In this document: in pieces, positions 9,877 through 17,975 of the stretch
How positions within the stretch are numbered: the first letter of the stretch is position 1
Layout of the letters: each line of letters begins with the position of its first letter
Notes under the pieces: generated by a model
Told to the model about the DNA's origin: nothing
Databases searched by the model: none
The model's input: only the letters and a program-made list of their open reading frames with translations
Translations under genes and position numbers: made by a program
Assembly (NCBI RefSeq): GCF_001435975.1
Contig: NZ_AYYR01000117.1
Span: forward strand, 34,885-79,536
Origin: Secundilactobacillus collinoides DSM 20515 = JCM 1123
Lineage (GTDB): Bacteria > Bacillota > Bacilli > Lactobacillales > Lactobacillaceae
Length of the DNA: 44,652 nt
Direction of reading: 5' to 3'

Positions 9877-10534
9877 TTACTGCTTTTCTTTTTTTGGTGT
9901 TTCTCGGTCGAAAATCATCATCAACAATGCGGCGACTCCCGCACCAAGAACGGAACCGAGGACGTATAGCCAGAGCTGGACTAGTGAGTCACCACCGGCA
10001 AATAGCGCCGGACCAAGTGACCGTGCTGGGTTGAGGCTAGGACCGGTCAGGTTGTATCCCGCAATTGAAATGACGGTCAGAGCGAAACCGTTGATCAAAC
10101 CACCGAGTACCTGATGTTGTTTTTTTGTCATCAGGTAGACCAGAACAAGCATTGTTGTCAAAACGGCTTCAATGACCACTAAACTGACATCATCCACTTT
10201 GGTGGTGTTTTGACCAATAAAATTGGCCGCCCCGCCCGTTGCGACAACGGCGGCGCGAACAGTTGCAGCCGCACCGATTCCGGCGGCTAGTTGCGCAACA
10301 ATGTACCAGAATGATACTGGCCAGGAAATTTGGTGGTCGATTGCCATTCCCAGTGTGATGGCAGGGTTAAAGTGGCCCCCCCGAATAACTGCCGAAAGTG
10401 TACGCGCACACCATAAAGGCCAGTCCAAAAGCCAGACTAACGGTGAGCGGGTCCGCGTTCGTTAACGCAATGGTACCCGTTCCTATTGTTACTAGAACGT
10501 AGGTGCCTAAAAATTCAGCAATGTAGTTTTTCAA
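9877..10534 (-). pseudogene. Aquaporin/glycerol facilitator (MIP) gene disrupted by a frameshift in a G run
   Basis: Membrane channel of the major intrinsic protein family. The N-terminal part (KNYIAEFLGTYVLVTIGTGT to YSGG) and the C-terminal part (GGHFNPAITLG to the end) are in different frames. They join at a run of seven G on the minus strand (C run 10376-10382). With six G the frame reads YSGGHFNPAIT, the canonical first NPA motif; with seven it runs into a stop after SGGPL. The second NPA motif GPSLNPARS is intact. The 658-base span is one base more than a multiple of three. The likely start is TTG at 10534, 6 bases after AGGGA. This could be a true pseudogene, a phase-variable homopolymer or a sequencing error. 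The Ile/Val-rich segment before the second NPA does not settle water versus glycerol specificity. Confidence 0.9.
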
Positions 10535-10757
10535 TAAAGATCCCTGATTTCGTTTTTGATTGTGATAGAGATGCAGGCGGTTAGGTTGCAAAATGAGACG
10601 CCGTTGTTATACCTATTATATGATTGTAACTGTGGAACTGTACATTCAGCAATAGTTTATTTTAAACAATTGTCAATCATATGGACGGTGATACTTTACC
10701 GGAAACTAGTGGGCAGCATTCAGGTAAACTGTAACCGCACCTTAATCAAAAATAGGC

Positions 10758-10763
10758 TATAAT
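10758..10763 (+). promoter_or_regulatory. Possible -10 box for the 141-residue orphan gene
   Basis: TATAAT at 10758-10763 lies 37 bases before the ATG at 10801. No good -35 hexamer occurs 16-18 bases upstream, so the promoter is only tentative. The rest of 10535-10757 shows no gene. Confidence 0.4.
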
Positions 10764-10800
10764 ATGTAAAATTAACAGTGAAGAAAGAGAGGGCGGCCGC

Positions 10801-11226
10801 ATGCAAGCTACATTGATTTACCGGGTGCCGGTGTATATAGATTGGTTGGACACCATTGGGAATAGTCGGGCAACAACGGGGCAGCAATTGGAAATGGCTG
10901 TGCATGAGCTATTGTTGGCACAGAGTCCTTGGACGGATGAATGGCAAGTGGAGGTACCTTACGAAACGCAGGTGCACGGACGAGCACGGTTGTTAAATGT
11001 GAAGACAGATGATGCACGCAATCAGGCAGTACTCACGATTGGGTTTCAAGTGCCTTGGGAACCGCTTTACTCAGGGCGAATGGCAGAAATTGTCCAAGTC
11101 TTTTTGAAAACGCGGTTGAATCGTTTTTGTCAACGGACCGTGTTCGGCATCAAACAGGCGCGGTTGGCCGTTAGATTTGCAGGGAACGTGGCATTGACGG
11201 GTAAACGATATGATTTGACCTTCTAA
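10801..11226 (+). CDS. Hypothetical protein, 141 residues
   Basis: I do not recognise this protein. It has no signal peptide, no transmembrane segment and no cysteine cluster (one Cys only). The sequence alternates acidic and hydrophobic stretches in the first half (WTDEWQVEVPYETQV) and turns basic after residue 110 (KTRLNRFCQRTVFGIKQAR). It looks like a compact soluble alpha/beta protein. GAGAGGG lies 8 bases before the ATG, and a TATAAT 37 bases upstream supports its own transcription. It stands alone: a broken aquaporin gene on the left (opposite strand) and a secreted protein on the right. Codon use is unremarkable, so I accept it as a real gene, but no function can be proposed. Confidence 0.65.
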   Translation: MQATLIYRVPVYIDWLDTIGNSRATTGQQLEMAVHELLLAQSPWTDEWQVEVPYETQVHGRARLLNVKTDDARNQAVLTIGFQVPWEPLYSGRMAEIVQVFLKTRLNRFCQRTVFGIKQARLAVRFAGNVALTGKRYDLTF

Positions 11227-11335
11227 GGCAATCAGAGTCGATTTTACACTGACGAATTAACAGCCAATTTGCTAACTATTCAAACAAGCCTATGCTAGAA
11301 TGAATATATATTTGTATGGGGTTGGAGGAATAGTA

Positions 11336-12037
11336 ATGAAAAAGACATTTTTAATTAAGGGCATTTTGACTCTTATTGCAACAATCGGGATTGGGGTAGG
11401 CTTCGGTGCGGTTCAACACCCGCAGACTGCCCAGGCTTCTACAAAGTTTAGCCAGAGTGAATTACAGGGGCCTACCGGATATTTTAAGAGCGCCAAGGCA
11501 GGATATGCCTTTCGCTGGACAAAAATCAAAGTCGGCAACAGCGGTCATATTCGGGCAATTATTATGGGCGACTTTAAGGCACCGCAACTGACCATGGTTA
11601 TCCCAGTGAAGAATTCATTCAGCAAGTCGCATCGGACGCTGAATGTCACCTATCGTGCCGTTTCTAATGGTAAAATCGGTTCCAAAAATTATAAGTTGTC
11701 CCTCTATAAGAAGACCGGCTCAACTTACACGGCAAAGCTGACAAAGTACAAGGACGGCCGCGCAGTCAACGTTAAGGGCACTACGTATACCTTTACTAAG
11801 ACAAAGACATCGCCTGCAAAGTCGTACGCCAGTGCATACACGAAACCTGTTATTGAGAAGTTATTGACGAATCAATATAACGCCTATGTTGAAAAAGAGT
11901 ATCAAGATGATTTAGCAAAGGGTGAAAATGTTGAAGATCCGGCTGAGAGCAGTGATCTGCAGACACAAATCAAAGACAAAGTCGCTACTGAGACAACAAA
12001 AGAAATTAAACAATTTGTTGATGCATTTAACGGCTAG
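11336..12037 (+). CDS. Secreted protein of unknown function
   Basis: 233-residue protein with a clear Sec signal peptide: KK, a hydrophobic stretch to about residue 25, and a likely signal peptidase I site after AQA (residues 34-36). The mature part is rich in Lys, Ser, Thr and Tyr with short beta-type repeats (YKLSLYKKTGSTYTAKLTKY), and ends in an acidic, helical segment (residues 180-233). There is no LPxTG anchor, lipobox or recognised catalytic motif, so it is probably released or bound to the wall by charge. I chose the ATG at 11336, preceded by GGAGGAA, over an upstream in-frame ATG at 11300. An extended -10 (TGCTAGAAT, 11293-11301) lies upstream. A good terminator follows at 12087. Confidence 0.75.
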   Translation: MKKTFLIKGILTLIATIGIGVGFGAVQHPQTAQASTKFSQSELQGPTGYFKSAKAGYAFRWTKIKVGNSGHIRAIIMGDFKAPQLTMVIPVKNSFSKSHRTLNVTYRAVSNGKIGSKNYKLSLYKKTGSTYTAKLTKYKDGRAVNVKGTTYTFTKTKTSPAKSYASAYTKPVIEKLLTNQYNAYVEKEYQDDLAKGENVEDPAESSDLQTQIKDKVATETTKEIKQFVDAFNG

Positions 12038-12086
12038 TTAACATTAACGACAAAATTAATAACTAAACCAAATATAAGCATATAAG

Positions 12087-12133
12087 CGGTCACAAGCTCA
12101 ATATCAATGCGGTATTGAGCTGTGACCGTTTTT
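12087..12133 (+). terminator. Rho-independent terminator
   Basis: CGGTCACAAGCTCAATA (12087 onward) pairs with TATTGAGCTGTGACCG (ending 12128), followed by TTTTTGC. It closes the secreted-protein transcript. Confidence 0.85.
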
Positions 12134-12259
12134 GCATCCAAACGACTGTCGGTAGCTGATCGTGTAGCATTCTTTTTGATATTAAGTAAAATCCTAAGTA
12201 GATTTAAGAAAACCTTACACTTTTTTTAACCTTAATCGGAGGTTGGGCTGTCATAATAC

Positions 12260-12283
12260 ATGGTATTAAACTTTTAATACCAT
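12260..12283. promoter_or_regulatory. Perfect 24-bp palindrome upstream of the 125-residue gene
   Basis: ATGGTATTAAA (12260-12270) and TTTAATACCAT (12273-12283) form an 11-bp perfect inverted repeat with a two-base centre, 25 bases before the next start codon. Its size and symmetry fit an operator for a dimeric regulator; the short centre makes an RNA hairpin less likely. The cognate regulator is unknown. Confidence 0.5.
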
Positions 12284-12308
12284 AACTTTTATTGAGAGAA
12301 GTGAGCAT

Positions 12309-12686
12309 ATGATGACTCAACCAGAATTGGCATCTGATGACATTATTTCGCGGCTGCATCTACCAACCTTGCGTAAATTACTTGACGACCTCAGCTTGGA
12401 TTATGACCAGCTTGAGAACAACGTTGCGTCACAGGCCGATTTACACAAAAAAGGAAACAATCCGCCGAGTTATACCAACGTCAGAAGTCTGGGTGAAGTG
12501 ATCGAGGACGAATACGACGGTTACGTACAAGCCTTGTATCAAGACGGAAAGACTGTTAACGATGAAGCTAAAATTGTGACGGCATTCCGGCAACATCTCA
12601 ACCAAGATCTTACCCAGTTTGTCATGGTCAAAAACACTGGCCGGGCATATTTGGCAGATGAAAATGCTACCCAGTTGTCCGTTTAA
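12309..12686 (+). CDS. Hypothetical acidic protein, 125 residues
   Basis: Not recognised. It is a small soluble protein with no signal peptide or membrane segment. It is acidic and probably mostly helical (LPTLRKLLDDLSLDYDQLENNV, then VIEDEYDGYVQALYQDGK). Two adjacent ATG codons (12309 and 12312) follow GAAGTGAG; either could be used. It lies directly downstream of a perfect 24-bp palindrome, suggesting individual regulation, and upstream of a strong bidirectional terminator at 12793. Residues 60-90 (EDEYDGYVQALYQDGKTV) weakly resemble the C-terminus of the preceding secreted protein (NAYVEKEYQDDLAKGENV), which may hint at a shared origin but is too short to prove it. Confidence 0.65.
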   Translation: MMTQPELASDDIISRLHLPTLRKLLDDLSLDYDQLENNVASQADLHKKGNNPPSYTNVRSLGEVIEDEYDGYVQALYQDGKTVNDEAKIVTAFRQHLNQDLTQFVMVKNTGRAYLADENATQLSV

Positions 12687-12792
12687 TAACGGTATACCGG
12701 TTTAAAAAAATAAATAGTAGTATCAAACACTAACGATAACGACTGACATGCGATTATTATTTTATTGATGATTGGCTTAGTTGTTGGTATCT

Positions 12793-12830
12793 AAAAGCGC
12801 CCCAGCGGAATAATTTGCTGGGGCGCTTTT
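12793..12830. terminator. Strong bidirectional terminator
   Basis: AAAAGCGCCCCAGC (12793-12806) and GCTGGGGCGCTTTT (12817-12830) form a perfect 14-bp stem with a 10-base loop. It has A/T tracts on both sides and sits between convergent genes. Confidence 0.9.
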
Positions 12831-12847
12831 TGTTACGTGCTCGAGGC

Positions 12848-13330
12848 CTATAAACCCAGTGCCATATTGGCTTTATTTGCCCGGATATTAGTAAATTCGG
12901 TGTTCGTTAACGGCGTGATCTCATTTGTCCAGCAATCGTTCACAATGACGTGAGTGTCGTTATAGCCCACTAAAACAAGTGCGTGAGTGTGAAAACCATC
13001 GAATTCACCCACCCAGATAACAACGGGGTTGTTGGCATCTAGTTGCTGTTTGAGTTCAGCCAAGGAAGCACCGGTCAAGTTGGTTGCGTGGCCAGCGTAC
13101 TTAGTAACAAGGGGCAACAACGCCGGTGGGTAGATGCTGTTACCATTATCGGTGAACGGGTCACCAACAAAACCGAGATTGCAGTCACTATCTGCACGCG
13201 GCATTTCTTTGGCTAGCTGCACCTTGTTAACAGCTGCACCCGCATACTGCAACATCATCGTCACGGCCGTAATTTCACAGCCAGTCGGCAACTCCGGTCG
13301 TTGGGAAATTAAGGGAACATTTAACTGCAT
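12848..13330 (-). CDS. C39-like (papain-type) cysteine peptidase
   Basis: Peptidase_C39_2-type protein of 160 residues. The catalytic Cys is in ELPTGCEITAVTMML near residue 19, the His in HTHALVLVGYND near residue 114, and the partner Asn/Asp in VIVNDCW near residue 127: the order Cys-His-Asn/Asp expected of the papain fold. Most relatives carry a signal peptide or sit on a bacteriocin ABC transporter; this one has neither and begins directly with MQLNVPLISQRPELP, so it should act in the cytoplasm or leave by an unknown route. I prefer the ATG at 13330 over the GTG at 13339, which lies in the ribosome binding site region AAAGGCGGTG. Substrate unknown. No bacteriocin gene is visible nearby. 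Confidence 0.8.
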   Translation of the reverse strand: MQLNVPLISQRPELPTGCEITAVTMMLQYAGAAVNKVQLAKEMPRADSDCNLGFVGDPFTDNGNSIYPPALLPLVTKYAGHATNLTGASLAELKQQLDANNPVVIWVGEFDGFHTHALVLVGYNDTHVIVNDCWTNEITPLTNTEFTNIRANKANMALGL

Positions 13331-13556
13331 CGAACGCACCGCCTTTCAGTAATTTGTCACAATTATAGCACAGTTTTTATCGAAAATTGTCTTTGTATAA
13401 ATACTCAAAAGAAATCACTTACATCGTGTAAGAGCGATGATTTATGCCGTTTAAATTAAATAAAAATTAGAATTCTGGGTTGATATTCTGATAAATATGT
13501 TAAACTATTGTTAATGTGTGTTTAATATTTATCTGATGTGTGAGGAGGATTTTATC

Positions 13557-15179
13557 ATGAAGTTGAACCAAAGATGGGCTGCGCTGGTGGGCGTGGCTGG
13601 ACTTGCGTTAGTGTTGGGTGCTTGTTCATCCAATAGTTCTTCCAGCAAGAACACCTTTACTATGCCGACTGACAGTGAACTCTCAACGATTGATCTGTCA
13701 AAATCCACGGCTTTGGGCACCTTTGATACATTGAACAACACCAATGAAGGGCTTTACCGTTTGGGGAAAAACAGTAAGCCGGAAACTGGTTTGGCCACGA
13801 AGATGACCCAGTCTAAGGATGGCAAACAATACGTCATCGAAATGCGTCACAACACCAAGTGGAGTAACGGTGATACGGTCACGGCCCAAGATTTCGTTTA
13901 TTCTTGGCGTCGAACGGTGAACCCGAAGACAGCTTCGCAGTACAGTTATCTGTTTAGCGGTATCAAGAACGCGGATGCCATTTCGAACGGTAAGAAAGCT
14001 GCCGATACGCTGGGCATCAAAGCCTTGGGAAAATACAAACTTCAGGTTGATTTGGACCAACAGATCCCATACTTTAAACTGTTACTTGGGTTCCCTGTTT
14101 TTTACCCGCAAAATGAAAAAGTGGTCAACAAATACGGCAGTGCTTATGGGACCCGCAGCGACAAGATGGTTTATAACGGCCCGTACAAGCTGACTAAATG
14201 GAACGGGACAAGCACGACTTGGACGTTGAAGAAGAACACCGATTACTGGGATAAGAAAGCCGTTAAAATGTCAGCTATCAAGTATCAAGTGGTCAAGGAT
14301 AACCAAACTGCACTGAACCAGTACAATTCTAAAAAACTTATTGGTGCGCCTTTAACTGGTAACCAAGCTAAGAATCTGAAAAATAACAAGGATTTAATTT
14401 CACGGCCGCAATCAAGCAGTTACTATCTTGCCATGAATCAAAAACTCAAACTATTTAAGAATTTGAAGATTCGGGAAGCTATTTCAATGGCCATTAACCG
14501 TAAACAGATCACCAACAAAGTGTTAGGCGATGGCTCATTCGTGAATGGCAGTTTCGTTTCGAAGGGCTTGGCGACTAACCCAACCACTGGAAAAGACTTT
14601 ACTGCAGACATTACAACGCCGGCATCGATGACGTATAATCCAACTAAGGCAAAACAGCTTTGGACGGAGGGCTTGAAGGAAACGGGCATTACTGACCCGC
14701 ACTTCACGATTCTGTCGGCTGATAGTGACGCTGGTAAAAAGGTCACCGAGTATCTGCAAAGTGCTTTGGAAAAGAATTTACCAGGGTTAAAAGTCAGCGT
14801 TTCAAACATTCCGCAACGTTCTGAATTGACTAAGCAAGCCAACCACGATTACGAGATGACGTTTGCTAACTGGTTCGCGGACTTTGCGGACCCAATTACC
14901 TTCCTGAACATTCTGACGAAGAACAACCCAAGTAACATTTCGGGGTGGTCCAACAGCGAGTATGATAGCCTGATCAAGGCGTCATCAACAACGGATGCCA
15001 ACAATGCATCGAAACGCTGGGATGATATGGTCAAAGCACAAAACATCATGATGAAGGATCAGGGAATCACACCGTTGTATCAGTCAGCAGCACCTTGGCT
15101 GCTGAGTTCTTCGGTGAAGGATATGGTTTACAATTCCGCTGGTGCTAGTTATAACTTTAAGACGACGTATTTGAAGTAG
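13557..15179 (+). CDS. oppA: Oligopeptide-binding lipoprotein (OppA family, SBP_bac_5)
   Basis: Extracellular solute-binding lipoprotein of 540 residues. The signal peptide ends in the lipobox LVLGAC, so Cys22 is lipidated and anchors the protein to the membrane. The mature protein has the family pattern: an N-terminal PTDSELSTIDLSK motif, WSNGDTVTAQDFVYSWRR near residue 110, and a C-terminal ANWFADFADPITFL segment. It would deliver peptides to an Opp ABC transporter, but no permease or ATPase gene lies next to it, so it is an orphan binding protein that may share a transporter encoded elsewhere or bind a special peptide. The start ATG at 13557 follows GAGGAGG; the upstream in-frame start at 13518 is rejected. 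Ends before a strong terminator at 15336. Confidence 0.92.
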   Translation: MKLNQRWAALVGVAGLALVLGACSSNSSSSKNTFTMPTDSELSTIDLSKSTALGTFDTLNNTNEGLYRLGKNSKPETGLATKMTQSKDGKQYVIEMRHNTKWSNGDTVTAQDFVYSWRRTVNPKTASQYSYLFSGIKNADAISNGKKAADTLGIKALGKYKLQVDLDQQIPYFKLLLGFPVFYPQNEKVVNKYGSAYGTRSDKMVYNGPYKLTKWNGTSTTWTLKKNTDYWDKKAVKMSAIKYQVVKDNQTALNQYNSKKLIGAPLTGNQAKNLKNNKDLISRPQSSSYYLAMNQKLKLFKNLKIREAISMAINRKQITNKVLGDGSFVNGSFVSKGLATNPTTGKDFTADITTPASMTYNPTKAKQLWTEGLKETGITDPHFTILSADSDAGKKVTEYLQSALEKNLPGLKVSVSNIPQRSELTKQANHDYEMTFANWFADFADPITFLNILTKNNPSNISGWSNSEYDSLIKASSTTDANNASKRWDDMVKAQNIMMKDQGITPLYQSAAPWLLSSSVKDMVYNSAGASYNFKTTYLK

Positions 15180-15335
15180 GCCGTGGAATTGGAAGACCTT
15201 CATTTGAGAAATCCTGATGTTGCATTTCACAATTCGAGAACCTGCTGAAGAGGTTTGTGACAGCTGCCACTCAGGTGGGTGCATGTGACCGCAGAAAAAT
15301 GGCTGTTTTCAGCTATGTGATTCAGCAGTTTAAGG
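15180..15335. other. Intergenic after oppA, no gene seen
   Basis: About 150 bases between the oppA stop and its terminator. Only short dyads such as AACCT/AGGTT (around 15240-15257) are visible; no reading frame with a ribosome binding site. Confidence 0.5.
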
Positions 15336-15383
15336 TGCCCCAGATTAAATTCTGTTCGAGAATTTAATCTGGGGCATTTTTTT
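15336..15383 (+). terminator. Rho-independent terminator of oppA
   Basis: Perfect 18-bp stem (15336-15353 with 15359-15376, beginning TGCCCCAGATT) with loop GTTCG, followed by TTTTTTT. Confidence 0.92.
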
Positions 15384-15523
15384 GTCGTGTTAGCGGAACT
15401 GGTTTTTCAATGGCGATTTCTGGGATTGATCAGTGAGATTTTTTTGGACTGTTCCTTTCTTTGGCAACCTAGTGGAAACGAGTTCAGCAAGGCTGAGGGC
15501 TACTACAGAAACGACTCTGACCC

Positions 15524-15554
15524 AAAAAGTCAGACCCGGACTTTTCGGGTCTGA
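15524..15554 (-). terminator. Terminator of the DHA2 exporter gene
   Basis: TCAGACCCG (15530-15538) and CGGGTCTGA (15546-15554) form a hairpin. Read on the minus strand it is followed by CTTTTTGG, appropriate for ending the exporter transcript 34 bases after its stop. The remaining bases 15384-15523 show no gene. Confidence 0.8.
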
Positions 15555-15587
15555 GTCGCTTCTGCTCCGCCCTCAAAACTTCTTGCT

Positions 15588-17285
15588 TCACTCTCTATTT
15601 AAATCCCTCCGGCGGTAGAACAAAAGGGATGTCAAACTTGCGATAATCAAAAACGGCAAAGCTTTTTTATAGGGTGACATAAACGCCTCAGTGATTTGTT
15701 GTTTTGAGGCCTGTTTAATGTGGGTGGTTGCACGGTTAATGAGCCGGTTATCAGTTGTCACCTTTTTTTGAATAGCGGTGGTCACTTTTGCGTGGATCGC
15801 TTGTTTTGCGGCGAGAGGCAAGTTGTCATTTGAGTTTGTTTGCAAGGCCCTTTGGTAGGTTTGTTGGATTAATTTTGTTTCATCAGTTTTTGAAATACCA
15901 GTCGTGTGGTCGGAAGCGGTGTTTTCCGATTTGATCTGTGCGTCAGCCTTAGTCATGATGGTTTGTTTGGCAGCCTTAGGAAGGGCTAACGTTTGGACGT
16001 AATCTTCAGTGTTGTTGATTGCGGTCGTCTTTGCCGTTTTTAAATTGGCGGTCAACGCTGAAACAAAGATGGCCACGGCAAGGACGGTACCAATCTGTCT
16101 GAAAAGTCCAAGGACACTCTGCGATGCAGTTAGCAGGTCACCCGTAAAATCGGCGGCACCAAGCACAACGATTGGTCCGGCAACTAGACCGAAGCCGGCG
16201 CCGATAAACAGCAGAGCAATAACAACTTGAGCGTATTGATCAGGGTTCATGAAATAGATGGTCGCGTACCCTAAAATCAACAGGATAAACCCGGTTGACA
16301 CCATCACTCGTGGACCGATTTTATTGATAATGTTGCCGCTGATTGGCGCCAGGATGAAAATCATGAGTGAGGCAGGTGTAATCATCAGCGCCGCCGCGAG
16401 TTCGGACTTGCCTTGAACCTTTGTGAAGAAGGTCGGGAAAATGACCATAACGGCGACCAGAAAAATACCTGTAAGCACAATGGCAAGGACAGCACCGGCA
16501 AATTGCCGATGGGCAAACAAACTGAGCGGGATCATCGGCTCGTTGACGAAACGTTCAGCAACGATAAACGCGATGAGTGAGACACCGCTGATTGCAAATA
16601 AGCTGAGAATTGACACACTTGTCCAGCCCCAAACGGATCCCTGTACAAGGGCAAGCGTCAGTGAAAACAGCAGTATCATGGACAGCAGCATCCCGATCAC
16701 ATCAATTTTGGCAGCTGTACGTGATTCATTTTTCAGTGGTAAAAGCCACAGTGATAAACCAAGTGCCACAATAACGAGTGGGACATTCATGAAAAATACC
16801 CAACGCCAGCCGAGGTACTGAGTAACGATTCCACCAAGCGTCGGCCCGAGGGCAGCTGCCAAGGCCTGTGTCAACCCAAGGGTGGCAACGACTGGTGTTC
16901 TGTGGGCCATAGTGACTGAAGCGATGCCAATCGTCATGCTGGCGGGGAACACAATGGCTGTCCCGAGACTTTGCAGCGCCCGCCCGGCAATCAGCATTGT
17001 TGTGTCGGCTGCCGTTCCGGATGCAATCGACCCCAAGAGAAAGAGTGCCAGACCAGCAACGTAGACTTTATGGCGTCCCAGCTGGTCGGATAGTCTTCCC
17101 AGCGGAATCGTGAAGACGGCAAAGGTGATCGTGTAGACGTTGAGCGCCCAGGATAGAGAGGATAGACTTACGTGGAGGCCGCTTTGAATCGCAGGGAGGG
17201 CAATGTTCATAATAGTTGTATCAAGCATGCAAAGGAAGATACCGACGGCCATCGTTAAGACCGTCAAACGATTTTTAAGTGTCAT
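15588..17285 (-). CDS. DHA2-family (EmrB/QacA) multidrug exporter
   Basis: Proton-driven 14-TM major facilitator exporter of 565 residues. The start carries motif D1 (LDTTIMNIALP, residues 21-31), then motif A (GRLSDQLGRHK, near residue 63), and the GP-rich exporter motif C (ALGPTLGG, near residue 145). Between the last two membrane segments (about residues 405-540) lies a large Lys/Thr/Ala-rich polar region typical of lactobacillar members of this family. AAGGAGA precedes the ATG at 17285. A TetR regulator is encoded divergently 105 bases away, the classic arrangement for a ligand-induced efflux pump. The exported compound cannot be told from sequence. Confidence 0.93.
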   Translation of the reverse strand: MTLKNRLTVLTMAVGIFLCMLDTTIMNIALPAIQSGLHVSLSSLSWALNVYTITFAVFTIPLGRLSDQLGRHKVYVAGLALFLLGSIASGTAADTTMLIAGRALQSLGTAIVFPASMTIGIASVTMAHRTPVVATLGLTQALAAALGPTLGGIVTQYLGWRWVFFMNVPLVIVALGLSLWLLPLKNESRTAAKIDVIGMLLSMILLFSLTLALVQGSVWGWTSVSILSLFAISGVSLIAFIVAERFVNEPMIPLSLFAHRQFAGAVLAIVLTGIFLVAVMVIFPTFFTKVQGKSELAAALMITPASLMIFILAPISGNIINKIGPRVMVSTGFILLILGYATIYFMNPDQYAQVVIALLFIGAGFGLVAGPIVVLGAADFTGDLLTASQSVLGLFRQIGTVLAVAIFVSALTANLKTAKTTAINNTEDYVQTLALPKAAKQTIMTKADAQIKSENTASDHTTGISKTDETKLIQQTYQRALQTNSNDNLPLAAKQAIHAKVTTAIQKKVTTDNRLINRATTHIKQASKQQITEAFMSPYKKALPFLIIASLTSLLFYRRRDLNRE

Positions 17286-17312
17286 TTAATATCGTCTCCT
17301 TGAAAAGTAATG

Positions 17313-17370
17313 TTGTAACGGTTTTAAAGCATAACAGTGTGTATAATAGGACTGAATACTTCGGTTACAA
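17313..17370. promoter_or_regulatory. Overlapping divergent promoters with inverted TTGTAAC half-sites
   Basis: A minus-strand promoter TTGTAA (17365-17370), 16 bases, TATTAT (17343-17348) faces the exporter. A plus-strand TATAAT (17342-17347) faces tetR; the two -10 boxes overlap. Inverted TTGTAAC arms at 17313-17319 and 17364-17370 flank the pair and are candidate TetR half-sites, although their 44-base separation is long for one dimer. Confidence 0.5.
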
Positions 17371-17390
17371 AAGGGGGCTTTTTGTAAACT

Positions 17391-17951
17391 ATGTCACCAA
17401 AAGAACGACGTGACCAGGCGTTAACGGCAATCTACCACGCGCTGATTGCCCTTATTCAAACGCAAGCGATGGCAACTATTTCGGTCACAAAACTCTGCAA
17501 GGAGGCCGGGGTTTCCCGGACTTATTACTACAAGCACTTTACGACTTACAACCAGATTATTGACCAGTATGAAATGTTAAGTGTTGTCACATATATGCGC
17601 GGCCTGCCAAACAATACGCGGTTAGCCATGCCGACGATGATGGCCCATTATTTTGAACTAGTCGCAGTGAATTGTGAGGCCCAACTTGTCTTGTTTGAAA
17701 CGGGCAATGAACAGCCATTGATTCGCGGTTTTGAGACGGCATTTCTGTACTTGCTAAAGTTGGATAAGATCAATCAGAATCCCGGATCATATACAACACG
17801 ACCGTATTGGGGCAAATTTCTGGCGGGTGCTGTGATCAATACCTCACTGCGCTGGTTGCAAAATGGGATGGTGGAATCGCCCGCATATATGGGTCAACTG
17901 GTTGCAGACTTTCTCAAAATTCAACGCACACAAAAACGAGAAACCCACTAG
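17391..17951 (+). CDS. TetR-family transcriptional regulator
   Basis: 186-residue regulator. The N-terminal helix-turn-helix (residues 25-55, ISVTKLCKEAGVSRTYYYKHF) has the TetR signature; the C-terminal two thirds are helical and should form the ligand pocket and dimer interface. It is divergent from the DHA2 exporter and most likely represses it until a substrate binds, and may autoregulate since the two promoters overlap. The ribosome binding site AAAGGGGG lies 13 bases from the ATG, which is rather far and may mean low expression. The last codons form the left arm of a bidirectional terminator shared with the hydrolase gene that converges from the right. Confidence 0.9.
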   Translation: MSPKERRDQALTAIYHALIALIQTQAMATISVTKLCKEAGVSRTYYYKHFTTYNQIIDQYEMLSVVTYMRGLPNNTRLAMPTMMAHYFELVAVNCEAQLVLFETGNEQPLIRGFETAFLYLLKLDKINQNPGSYTTRPYWGKFLAGAVINTSLRWLQNGMVESPAYMGQLVADFLKIQRTQKRETH

Positions 17952-17968
17952 ATGAGTTTCTCGTTTTT
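17932..17968. terminator. Bidirectional terminator overlapping the tetR 3' end
   Basis: AAAAACGAGAAAC (17932-17944) pairs with GTTTCTCGTTTTT (17956-17968). The left arm is inside the last codons of tetR. A and T tracts on the two sides allow termination in both directions between convergent genes. Confidence 0.88.
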
Positions 17969-17975
17969 AGGTTAG

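Noticed and set aside
10223-10465. Plus-strand Ala/Pro-rich open frame over the aquaporin gene
   Set aside because: A shadow of the aquaporin coding sequence; the minus strand carries both NPA motifs.
17298-17318. cre box near the exporter promoter (AACCGTTAC on the minus strand)
   Set aside because: At least three mismatches to the consensus.
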